DNA from: Isoptericola croceus
GTDB taxonomy: Bacteria > Actinomycetota > Actinomycetes > Actinomycetales > Cellulomonadaceae
Length of the DNA stretch: 64,000 nt
NCBI RefSeq assembly: GCF_029382255.1
Contig: NZ_JARLLG010000001.1
Location: forward strand, 868,001-932,000
Direction of reading: 5' to 3'
Below are positions 44,919 through 54,613 of the stretch, piece by piece (position 1 is the first letter of the stretch; every line of letters starts with the position of its first letter). A model generated the notes under the pieces. It did no database searches, was not told the origin of the DNA, and saw nothing but the letters and a program-made list of their open reading frames with translations. Both the position numbers and the translations under genes were made by a program.

Positions 44919-45563
44919 GTGCAGACACCTTCCGGCCATGTCGTCGCACCGGCTCCTGGCGCCCGCCTCGTCGTTCTCGCCTCCGGTGGAGGATCCAACC
45001 TGGCGGCGCTGCTCGCGGCCCACGACGACGCTGCCTACGGGGCCCGCGTGGTCGGCGTGATCTCCGACAAGCCGGAGGCCCGGGCGCTGGAGCTGGCCCG
45101 TGACGCCGGAGTGCCGTCCGTGGCTGTCGCACTTGCCGACTTCGCCGACCGCGACGCGTGGAACGACGGGCTGGCCGAGGCGGTCGCCGTGTTCCGGCCC
45201 GACTACGTCGTCCTCGCCGGGTTCATGCGGATCCTGGCGCCGGCCTTCCTGGCGCGGTTCCCGGGTCGGGTCGTCAACACCCACCCGGCGCTGCTGCCGT
45301 CGTTCCCCGGGGCGCACGGCGTGCGCGACGCGCTGGCGTACGGGGTGCGGGTCACCGGTTGCACGGTGCACGTCGTGGACGACGGCGTCGACACCGGGCC
45401 GATCGTCGCGCAGACCGCGGTGCCCGTGCTGGACGGCGACGACGAGGAGACCCTGCACGAGCGCATCAAGGTCGCCGAGCGGTCGCTGCTCGTCGAGACC
45501 GTGGGGCGCGTGGCACGCGAAGGGCTGCGCGTCGAGGGGCGTCGCGCCGTCGTCGGCGGCTGA
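44919..45563 (+). CDS. purN: Phosphoribosylglycinamide formyltransferase
   Basis: Third step of IMP synthesis, using 10-formyl-THF. The 214-residue protein has RLVVLASGGGSNLAALL (phosphate loop), PDYVVLAGFMRILAPAFL, the catalytic Asn/His of VVNTHPALLPSFPGAHGV and Asp of CTVHVVDDGVDTGPIVAQ. GTG 44919 follows TAGGGT (44907-44912) by 6 bp, a leaderless start overlapping the end of the DUF6350 gene. It is convergent with an ArsR-type gene, which separates it from purH. Confidence 0.95.
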   Translation: MQTPSGHVVAPAPGARLVVLASGGGSNLAALLAAHDDAAYGARVVGVISDKPEARALELARDAGVPSVAVALADFADRDAWNDGLAEAVAVFRPDYVVLAGFMRILAPAFLARFPGRVVNTHPALLPSFPGAHGVRDALAYGVRVTGCTVHVVDDGVDTGPIVAQTAVPVLDGDDEETLHERIKVAERSLLVETVGRVAREGLRVEGRRAVVGG

Positions 45564-45570
45564 TGGTCGG

Positions 45571-46137
45571 TCAGTTCGACGCGCTCTCCTCGCGAGGCCC
45601 CAGAGCCAGCAGGAGCTGGTAGACCTCTCGAGGTTCGCCCGGTTCCGCGCGGGCCGTCTCGAAGGCGCGCTCGGTCCACCGTTGCTGGAGGGCGACGAGC
45701 TCTTCGGAGAACTGTTCCGCCTCGGCAGTGGTGAGCGGGAGGTTGTTGACCAGGAGCAGGCGCTGTCGTCCGTCCTCGTCGGGCTGCCGTCCTGCGGACG
45801 CCCGGCCGATCAGGCCCTGCAGCCATGCCGTCGCGGGGCGCAGCGCCTCGGCCGCCGCGCCAGGGGTGTCCGGGTCCACCTGGTACGACGAGGCGACGTT
45901 TCGCCAGACGCGGTCACGCTTGTCTCGGGCGTGCTCCGGTGCCTCGACGACCATGCCGGCCTTGGCCAGCGTGCGCAGGTGGAAGCTGACCGAGTTGGCG
46001 GGCTCGTCGATCGCCGTCGCCAGGTCGGCCGCGCGGGCGTGGCCCATGACGGCGAGCTGCAGCAGGATGCGCTGACGCACGGGGTGAGCGATGGCCTTCA
46101 GGGCTTCGGGCTTCTGCACCAGGAAGGTCTCGTCCAT
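45571..46137 (-). CDS. ArsR-like winged-helix repressor
   Basis: A 188-residue regulator. The N-terminal winged helix carries EALKAIAHPVRQRILLQLAV, ARAADLATAIDEPANSVSFH and LRTLAKAGMVVEAPE, typical of ArsR/HTH_20 proteins. The C-terminal 100 residues are a helical partner domain with LVNNLPLTTAEAEQFSEELV. There are no arsenic-type cysteines. It is divergent from the MFS gene, and the gap contains four 14-bp iterons. TAGCCT (46144-46149, minus) ends 6 bp before ATG 46137, a leaderless start. Confidence 0.88.
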   Translation of the reverse strand: MDETFLVQKPEALKAIAHPVRQRILLQLAVMGHARAADLATAIDEPANSVSFHLRTLAKAGMVVEAPEHARDKRDRVWRNVASSYQVDPDTPGAAAEALRPATAWLQGLIGRASAGRQPDEDGRQRLLLVNNLPLTTAEAEQFSEELVALQQRWTERAFETARAEPGEPREVYQLLLALGPREESASN

Positions 46138-46160
46138 GAGCCGAGGCTAGCAAGAAACAA

Positions 46161-46208
46161 TGCGCAATGAATCTTGCGCAACATAGCGTGCGCAACTACT
46201 CTTGCGTG
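46161..46208. promoter_or_regulatory. Four TGCGCA iterons at exact 14-bp spacing, with MFS promoter
   Basis: TGCGCA occurs at 46161, 46175 and 46189, and the variant TGCGTG at 46203, each 14 bp after the last. The MFS promoter is woven in: TTGCGC (46174-46179) as -35, 17-bp spacer, TACTCT (46197-46202) as -10, then 7 bp to ATG 46210. Binding of the divergent ArsR-like protein would cover the promoter completely. Confidence 0.8.
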
Positions 46209-46209
46209 C

Positions 46210-47496
46210 ATGACGCGACCCGCTGAACCCGTGCCGACCGACCCACCGACCGCCACCGCTCCGCCGAGCCTGGTGCGCAACCGGTCGTACCTGCTCGTCA
46301 TGTCGGGCTTGACCACCGAGGCGCTCGGTGCCGGGATCGCCGTCTTCGCGGTGCCCCTCCTCGCGCTGTCGCTGACGGGGTCGGTGTGGGAGGCGGGGGT
46401 GGTCACCGCCGTCGGGCACCTCGGTGCTCTGTTGGCGACGCTCCCGGCCGGGGTGGTGGCAGACCGCGTCGACCGGCGTCGGCTGATCGTCCTCACGGCG
46501 AGCATCGCGACGCTCGCCTGGCTCAGCGCCGGCGTCGCCGCTGCGACCGGTCAGCTCACCGTCTGGCACCTCGGTGGGGTCCTGCTCGTCTCCTCGGTGG
46601 CCGCGGCGTTCGTGGAGCCCGCCGTGGCCGGCGCCTTCCGTTCCGTGGTGCCCCAGGAGCAGCTCGCCGGGGCGTACGCGGCGTCCCAGGGGCGCGACGC
46701 GGCGGCCGGCCTCGTTGCCGGGCCGGTCGGTGGGCTGCTCTATGGCATCGCCCATGCCGTGCCGCTGCTGGCCGCCGCGGTAGGGCACCTCGCCACGGCG
46801 GTGTGCACCTGGTTGGTGCGTGAGCCGCTCAACGCCGACACCGCCGAGGCGCGGCGCACCCACCCGGTCGCCGCACTGCGCGAAGGTCTGCGGTATGTGG
46901 GGTCCGTCCCGCTCTTCCGCTTGTGCATCGGGCTCTTCGCGATCATCAACATCGCGATCAACGGCATGTTCGTGGCGATCACGCTCGACCTGGCCGACGG
47001 CGGGACGTCGGCCGCCCGGATCGGCCTGCTCTCCGGCGTGGTCGGTGCCTCGATGTTGATCGGTGCTGTGCTGGCTCCGGTGCTGGTCAAGAGTGTTCGT
47101 GTCGGCGTGCTGACGCCGGCCGCGCTCGCCCTCGTGGCGGTGGCTGCCGTCGTGATGGCGGCGAACCAGAGCTTCTGGGGCTACGTCGTCGCGCTTGGGG
47201 CGGGTGTGCTGCTCGTGCCAGCCGCCAACGCGGCGATGGCGGGATACTCCGCGGCGATCACCCCGCCTCGGCTCCAGGGCAGGTTCTCCTCGGTGATGGA
47301 CCTGTCGGGAACTGTCGCGATGCCCCTCGCGCCCCTGGTCGGCAGCGGACTGCTGGCCCTGCTCGGCATCGGGCCCGCCCTGGTCGTGCTCGCCGCGCTC
47401 CTCGCCGTGACCGTCGTCGGGGTCTGGTGTGCGAGGCCGCTGCGTCGGATCGGTCGGCCCGACACCTGGGCCGACGACGCGCTCCCCACCCCGTGA
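46210..47496 (+). CDS. MFS transporter (MefA/TetV-like drug efflux type)
   Basis: A 428-residue, 12-helix major facilitator. The A-motif-like loop is LPAGVVADRVDRRRLIVLTA (about 77-96). AGAYAASQGRDAAAGLVAGP and MAGYSAAITPPRLQGRFSSV are typical of the MFS_3/MefA group. It is controlled, by position, by the divergent ArsR-like repressor, an arrangement common for drug efflux pumps. The message is leaderless. This gene pair interrupts the usual purN-purH neighbourhood. Confidence 0.9.
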   Translation: MTRPAEPVPTDPPTATAPPSLVRNRSYLLVMSGLTTEALGAGIAVFAVPLLALSLTGSVWEAGVVTAVGHLGALLATLPAGVVADRVDRRRLIVLTASIATLAWLSAGVAAATGQLTVWHLGGVLLVSSVAAAFVEPAVAGAFRSVVPQEQLAGAYAASQGRDAAAGLVAGPVGGLLYGIAHAVPLLAAAVGHLATAVCTWLVREPLNADTAEARRTHPVAALREGLRYVGSVPLFRLCIGLFAIINIAINGMFVAITLDLADGGTSAARIGLLSGVVGASMLIGAVLAPVLVKSVRVGVLTPAALALVAVAAVVMAANQSFWGYVVALGAGVLLVPAANAAMAGYSAAITPPRLQGRFSSVMDLSGTVAMPLAPLVGSGLLALLGIGPALVVLAALLAVTVVGVWCARPLRRIGRPDTWADDALPTP

Positions 47497-47499
47497 CCT

Positions 47500-47572
47500 G
47501 TTGTGGGCGGGAAATCTGTGGTTCAGAAACGGGCGAAAGCCCGCATACCGGGCCAGATTTCGCGCCCACAAC
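47500..47572. repeat. 19-bp inverted repeat with GAAA-capped inner hairpin
   Basis: GTTGTGGGCGGGAAATCTG (47500-47518) pairs with CAGATTTCGCGCCCACAAC (47554-47572), with one mismatch. Between them CGGGC-GAAA-GCCCG (47530-47543) forms a hairpin with a GNRA tetraloop. It begins 4 bp after the MFS stop, so it may terminate that gene before the purH riboswitch. Confidence 0.7.
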
Positions 47573-47611
47573 GGTGGTGGGCAGGCGGTGGGGTGGGTTG
47601 TGCCTGGCCGG

Positions 47612-47617
47612 TAGGAT
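47612..47617 (+). promoter_or_regulatory. -10 box of the purH transcript
   Basis: TAGGAT lies just ahead of the riboswitch core that begins near 47621. No convincing -35 was found. Confidence 0.5.
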
Positions 47618-47620
47618 CGA

Positions 47621-47732
47621 CCGTGGTCGTGACTGGCGAAGGTGGACAACCACCGGGGAGCGGCCGATCCGGTCCGACCGAGAGACGTCAGGCCGGTCCC
47701 ACCGTGCGCGCCGCCCGCCTGGGTGCCAGGGT
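47621..47732 (+). promoter_or_regulatory. ZTP (pfl-motif) riboswitch
   Basis: The pfl consensus is clear. GTCGTGACTGGCGAAGG near 47626-47642 is followed by GTGGACAACCACCGGGGAGC (47642-47661), a variable linker, and the pseudoknot partner CCGCCTGGG (47715-47723). ZTP/ZMP riboswitches sit ahead of purine and one-carbon genes and switch on when ZMP (AICAR) accumulates. ZMP is the substrate of PurH, encoded directly downstream, so the biological logic fits. Confidence 0.9.
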
Positions 47733-47767
47733 TTCCGCGAAGGCCACCACCCGAGGAGACCACCACG

Positions 47768-49402
47768 ATGTCCGGAGCCCCCACGTCCCCCGACGTCCAG
47801 CTCGCCGACGACGCCCAGCGTCCCGTCCGCCGCGCGCTGCTGAGCGTGTACGACAAGGCCGGCCTCGTCGAGCTCGCGACCGCCCTGCACACCGCGGGCG
47901 TCGAGCTCGTCTCCACCGGCTCCACGGCGGCGCGCGTGGCCGACGCCGGCGTCCCGGTGACCCCGGTCGAGGACCTCACCGGCTTCCCCGAGTGCCTCGA
48001 GGGCCGCGTCAAGACGCTGCACCCCCGCGTGCACGCCGGCATCCTCGCCGACACCCGCAAGGAGGACCACCTGCGGCAGCTCGCCGAGCTCGAGATCGAC
48101 ACGTTCGAGCTCGTCGTGGTCAACCTCTACCCCTTCGCCGAGACGGTGGCCTCCGGAGCAGCGCCCGACGCCGTCGTCGAGCAGATCGACATCGGCGGCC
48201 CGTCGATGGTCCGTGCCGCCGCGAAGAACCACCCGAGCGTCGCCGTCGTCGTCGACCCCGCCCGGTACGACGACGTCGTCGCCGCGGTGCGAGGCGGTGG
48301 CTTCACCTTCGCCCAGCGCAAGCGCCTCGCCGCCGCGGCGTTCGCGCACACCGCGCAGTACGACGTCGCCGTCGCATCCTGGTTCGCGAGCGCGTACGCG
48401 CCCGACGAGGCGGCGGCCGAGAGCTTCATGCCGGACTTCGCCGCCGCCACGTGGGAGCGGGCGGACGTGCTGCGCTACGGCGAGAACCCGCACCAGAAGG
48501 CCGCGCTGTACACGCGCACCGACAGCACGTCCGGTCTGGCCCGCGCAACGCAGCTGCACGGCAAGGCGATGAGCTACAACAACTACATCGACGCCGACGC
48601 CGCATGGCGCGCCGCCCACGACCACGACGGGCCGGCCGTCGCGATCATCAAGCACGCCAACCCGTGCGGCGTCGCGGTGGGGGCTGACGTCGCCGAGGCG
48701 CACGCCCGGGCCCACGCGACCGACCCGGTCTCGGCGTTCGGTGGCGTGATCGCGGCCAACCGCGTCGTCACCAAGGCCGCGGCCGAGCAGATCGCCCCGG
48801 TCTTCACCGAGGTCGTCGTGGCGCCGGGCTTCGAGCCCGACGCGCTCGAGGTCCTGAAGGGCAAGAAGAACATCCGCCTCCTCGTCGTCGACGGTGCACC
48901 GAGCTTCCCGGTCGAGATGCGTCCCGTCTCGGGCGGACTGCTGATCCAGGAGGTCGACCGCTTCCAGGCTGCCGGCGACGACCCTGCCTCCTGGACCCTC
49001 GCCGCCGGCGAGCCGGCCGACGACGCCACCCTCGCCGACCTGGTGTTCGCCTGGCGCGCCGTCCGCGCAGCGAAGTCCAACGCGATCCTGCTCGCTACCG
49101 ACGGGGCCGCCGTCGGTATCGGCATGGGCCAGGTGAACCGCGTGGACTCCTGCCGGCTGTCCGTCGAGCGGGCGAACACGCTCGCCGACGGCGGGTCCGG
49201 ACCGATCGAGCGGGCTCGTGGCGCCGTCGCGGCGTCCGACGCGTTCTTCCCGTTCGCCGACGGGCTGCAGGTGCTGCTCGCCGCCGGCGTGCGAGCTGTC
49301 GTCCAGCCCGGCGGGTCGATCCGCGACGACGAGGTGATCGCGGCCGCACAGGCGGCGGGCGTGACGATGTACCTCACCGGGACGCGCCACTTCGCGCACT
49401 GA
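47768..49402 (+). CDS. purH: Bifunctional AICAR transformylase / IMP cyclohydrolase
   Basis: Last two steps of IMP synthesis. The 544-residue protein has the N-terminal IMP cyclohydrolase domain ([59 protein letters not shown]) and the transformylase domain ([61 protein letters not shown]). ATG 47768 has GAGGAG about 10 bp upstream. It abuts the convergent oxidoreductase gene with no spacer. Confidence 0.97.
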   Translation: MSGAPTSPDVQLADDAQRPVRRALLSVYDKAGLVELATALHTAGVELVSTGSTAARVADAGVPVTPVEDLTGFPECLEGRVKTLHPRVHAGILADTRKEDHLRQLAELEIDTFELVVVNLYPFAETVASGAAPDAVVEQIDIGGPSMVRAAAKNHPSVAVVVDPARYDDVVAAVRGGGFTFAQRKRLAAAAFAHTAQYDVAVASWFASAYAPDEAAAESFMPDFAAATWERADVLRYGENPHQKAALYTRTDSTSGLARATQLHGKAMSYNNYIDADAAWRAAHDHDGPAVAIIKHANPCGVAVGADVAEAHARAHATDPVSAFGGVIAANRVVTKAAAEQIAPVFTEVVVAPGFEPDALEVLKGKKNIRLLVVDGAPSFPVEMRPVSGGLLIQEVDRFQAAGDDPASWTLAAGEPADDATLADLVFAWRAVRAAKSNAILLATDGAAVGIGMGQVNRVDSCRLSVERANTLADGGSGPIERARGAVAASDAFFPFADGLQVLLAAGVRAVVQPGGSIRDDEVIAAAQAAGVTMYLTGTRHFAH

Positions 49403-50632
49403 CTAGGGGGCCAGGTCCCGCCAGCGCACCCCCGGGTCCACGGCGCGGTCGAGGTCTACCTCGACCGCGCCCGGCCGACCCAGCAGGCGGCGCAGGCCCA
49501 CCACGTCACGGGGGGAGTCGGCGACCACGGCCGCCCGCAGGACCCGACGCGGGCCGTCCTCCGGCATGAGGTAGAGCGCCGCCCACCCGGAGGCGAGCGG
49601 GCGGACGACGACGTCCTCGTCGCCGTGGCGGACCCCGAAGAAGGCCAGGTCGTGGCCGAGCTGTCGCGAGAAGACGTACGGCGTCGTCGGGCGTGTCTGC
49701 GACCGACCCAGCATCTCCAGCACGCTTGCCTCAGGGTCCGTCAGCGCGCTGCTCCAGTGGCCGCCGGGAACCGCGCCGAAGACCGGGTGCGGGCGGGCCG
49801 CGCAGTCGCCGACGGCCCACACCCGGCGCCGCGTCTCCCAGGGCGCGTCGGAGAGCCACCGGCCTGCGGCATCGACGGGGACGCGACCGTCGGCCGTCAG
49901 GTCGAGGCCGAGCCACGCGGTCGCCGGGCGGGCGCCGACGGCGGCCAGGACGGTGTCGGCGTCGAGCCGGCCCGCGGCAGTGGTCACGCCGCCGGCGTCG
50001 ACGTCCAGGACGGGGGTCGCGAGCCGCAGCGACACCCCGGCGTCGGAGTACCAGGGCACGGTACGGACCCCGATGTCGCCGAGCTGCCGCGCGAGCGGAG
50101 TGGCGGCAGCCTCCACGACCGTGACGTCGACGTCGCGTGCGGCGGCGACCCCGGCGACCTCCGCGCCGACCCACCCGGCGCCCACGATGACGAGCCTGCT
50201 GCCGGGCCGTAACCGGTCGCGCAACCGGTCGGCGTCGGCCGCGGAGTGCAGGGTGAGGGCGGTGGGCCACGGGGAGACGGCGCGGGATCCGACGGCGATC
50301 ACCACGGCGTCGGCCTGCACGTCGCCGTCGTCGGTGGTGACGTGGACCCCGGCGTCGTGCACCTCCAGGCGAGTGGCGCGCGCGGCGAGCCGGGTGTCGG
50401 CGAGCGACGTGACGTCGGCGCCGAGCTCGTCGGCCAGCCACGCCGGCTCGGAGCGCGTGAAGAGCTCCTTCGACAGCGGCGGGCGGTCGTACGGAGGCAC
50501 GCCCTCGTCGCCCAGCAGGGTGACGGGCCCCTCGAACCCGTGCGTGCGCAGGGCGGCGACGGTCCGTGCCCCGGCGAGGCCGGCCCCGATCACGACGACG
50601 GAACGGGGGGTGGCGGAGTCGGCGGTGGGCAC
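49403..50632 (-). CDS. FAD/NAD(P) ferredoxin-reductase-like oxidoreductase
   Basis: A 409-residue flavoprotein with two dinucleotide folds: SVVVIGAGLAGARTVAALRT (FAD, near 11-30) and RLVIVGAGWVGAEVAGVAAA (NAD(P), about 145-164). YDRPPLSKELF and WAVGDCAARP place it in the rubredoxin/ferredoxin-NAD reductase group that serves Rieske oxygenases and P450s. No partner ferredoxin or oxygenase is adjacent, so the electron acceptor is unknown. Its stop lies immediately next to the purH stop. Confidence 0.88.
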   Translation of the reverse strand: MPTADSATPRSVVVIGAGLAGARTVAALRTHGFEGPVTLLGDEGVPPYDRPPLSKELFTRSEPAWLADELGADVTSLADTRLAARATRLEVHDAGVHVTTDDGDVQADAVVIAVGSRAVSPWPTALTLHSAADADRLRDRLRPGSRLVIVGAGWVGAEVAGVAAARDVDVTVVEAAATPLARQLGDIGVRTVPWYSDAGVSLRLATPVLDVDAGGVTTAAGRLDADTVLAAVGARPATAWLGLDLTADGRVPVDAAGRWLSDAPWETRRRVWAVGDCAARPHPVFGAVPGGHWSSALTDPEASVLEMLGRSQTRPTTPYVFSRQLGHDLAFFGVRHGDEDVVVRPLASGWAALYLMPEDGPRRVLRAAVVADSPRDVVGLRRLLGRPGAVEVDLDRAVDPGVRWRDLAP

Positions 50633-50685
50633 GGACCCACGCTAGCGGGGTCGGCGGTGGTCCGGCGGCAGGTAGGCTCGACGCC

Positions 50686-51018
50686 GTGGTCCCTGATGCC
50701 GACGCGCACGCGCAGCCGCACTGGCACGCCGTCGATGCCACCCCGCGCGACCGTGGGCGTCCGGCGCGCAGCCCGGTGCCGGCGATCCTGGTCGTGCTGA
50801 CCGGCATCCTCGTCGCGGTGGTGCTGGGGATGACGGTCGGTGCCCGGCTCGGCTCGCTGGCGATCGCCGGCACCCTCGCCGTCGCCGGAGCCTGGCGAGC
50901 GGTGGCGTCGGCCGGCCCGGTGGGCCTGGCCATCCGCAGCCGCGGGTTCGACGTCTTCCTGTGCTGGTCCGTCGCGAGCGTGATCGGTGTGCTGGCGCTG
51001 ACGGCCCCCGGGGTCTGA
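50686..51018 (+). CDS. DUF3017 membrane protein
   Basis: A 110-residue protein with a polar 35-residue start and three hydrophobic segments (PAILVVLTGILVAVVLG, LAIAGTLAVAGAWRAV, FLCWSVASVIGVLALTA), ending RSRGFDVFLCW-like as in DUF3017. It normally follows purH/folD in actinobacteria; here folD is absent from the window. GTG 50686 follows TAGGCT (50673-50678) by 7 bp, a leaderless start. Confidence 0.85.
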   Translation: MVPDADAHAQPHWHAVDATPRDRGRPARSPVPAILVVLTGILVAVVLGMTVGARLGSLAIAGTLAVAGAWRAVASAGPVGLAIRSRGFDVFLCWSVASVIGVLALTAPGV

Positions 51019-51036
51019 CTCTCGGCGGACGCCAGA

Positions 51037-51064
51037 AGGGCGGCGACCGGTCGGCCGCCGCCCT
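51037..51064. terminator. Hairpin between convergent DUF3017 and aquaporin genes
   Basis: AGGGCGGCG (51037-51045) and CGCCGCCCT (51056-51064) form a perfect 9-bp stem, 18 bp after each stop codon. The location between two converging genes fits a bidirectional terminator. Confidence 0.7.
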
Positions 51065-51081
51065 GTGGCTGGACAGAGAGA

Positions 51082-52083
51082 TCAGGGGCGGGTCGGGGGC
51101 TCCGGCTCGCCCGCCGTCTCGGTGACCTCCGTCTCCTCGATGACCTCGGTCTCCTCGACGACCGCCGTCGGGACGGCGTCCTCGTCGCCCAGGGCCTTCG
51201 CGGCTGCCGACTCCGCCACCTCCTCCAGGGTGCCTTCCGCGGGGTAGGTGGCCGTTCCCGGCTGCTCGTCCCAGCCGTCGACCGGAGCGAGCTCCGGGAC
51301 GGGGGCGAACGCCCGGGCGAAGAGCGCGGCGAGCGCGGCACCGACCAGGGGCGCGACGGCGAACAGCCACAGCTGCCGGCCGACGCCGCCCTCGGCCCAG
51401 GCGTCGGGAGAGACGACCGACGCGAGCGAGCGGGCGGGGTTGAACGAGGTGTTGGTGGCGGGCCACGAGATGATGTGCAGCGCTGCGAGGGTCAGGCCGA
51501 TGACGACGGGCGCATAGGCGACCTTGGCACGCGTGTTGGTCACCGCGAGGATGACGCCGACGAACACCACGGCGATGAGGACCTCGACGATCGCGGCCTG
51601 CGGAAGCTCGAACGTTGCCTGTCCCTGGGTGAGCCGAGACAACGGAGAGTGGTCGCCGAAGCCGTTGGCGGTGGCGGCGAGGACCTCGCCCTTCGACGCG
51701 GAACCGAGCAGGCCCGGGAAGGAGTCGGGGATGATGAGCAGCAGCAGCGCCCCGCAGGCCGCGGCACCGACGAGCTGGGCGACCCAGTAGGGGACGAGGT
51801 CCACCCAGCTCGATCGGCCTGCGAGCGTGAGGCCGAAGGTCACCGCCGGGTTGAAGTGGCCGCCGGAGATGTGTCCGAGCCCGGCGATCACGGCGATGAG
51901 GGCGATGCCGCCGGCGAGCGCCACCGTGATGATCTGGCCGCCGTTGAGGGCGTTGAAGGTCGCCGTGCCGACGATGCCGAGCACGAGGACGAAGGTGCCG
52001 AACGCCTCGACGCACATCCGGGTGAAGAGTCGTGGCACCGGTGTCGCCTCGACGGCGGTCGCTGTGGCGGTTGCCTGGGACAT
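51082..52083 (-). CDS. Aquaporin (MIP family) with acidic C-tail
   Basis: A 333-residue water/small-solute channel with six membrane helices within residues about 20-265. The two pore motifs are NPA at 78-80 (SGGHFNPAVT) and 215-217 (TSFNPARS). Arg after the second NPA and the lack of the NPARD form favour a water channel over a glycerol facilitator. The last 65 residues form an unusual acidic, repetitive Glu/Thr/Val tail (for example VVEETEVIEETEVTET), cytosolic and probably disordered. ATG 52083 has GGACCCCC upstream. Confidence 0.93.
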   Translation of the reverse strand: MSQATATATAVEATPVPRLFTRMCVEAFGTFVLVLGIVGTATFNALNGGQIITVALAGGIALIAVIAGLGHISGGHFNPAVTFGLTLAGRSSWVDLVPYWVAQLVGAAACGALLLLIIPDSFPGLLGSASKGEVLAATANGFGDHSPLSRLTQGQATFELPQAAIVEVLIAVVFVGVILAVTNTRAKVAYAPVVIGLTLAALHIISWPATNTSFNPARSLASVVSPDAWAEGGVGRQLWLFAVAPLVGAALAALFARAFAPVPELAPVDGWDEQPGTATYPAEGTLEEVAESAAAKALGDEDAVPTAVVEETEVIEETEVTETAGEPEPPTRP

Positions 52084-52144
52084 GGGGGTCCTTTGCTGGT
52101 CGTCGGGTGAAGGTCACGTCGCGTCACGCATGTCGCGACGGTGA

Positions 52145-54531
<2,387 letters not shown>

Positions 54532-54613
54532 GGTCTGGCACGCCCACGACGTGAATGGCGATGCCCGGTAAATACCCTGGGGGAGTGTCGGGGGAGCGTC
54601 GTAGCCTCGACGG

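Noticed and set aside
46161-46208. TGCGCA repeats as a CRISPR or replication origin
   Set aside because: Units are only 14 bp with no spacers, no cas genes and no DnaA boxes; the promoter overlap indicates gene regulation.
49395-49410. Missing folD as a possible frameshifted gene between purH and DUF3017
   Set aside because: The intervening minus-strand flavoprotein is intact and unrelated to FolD; no FolD motif is visible on either strand.
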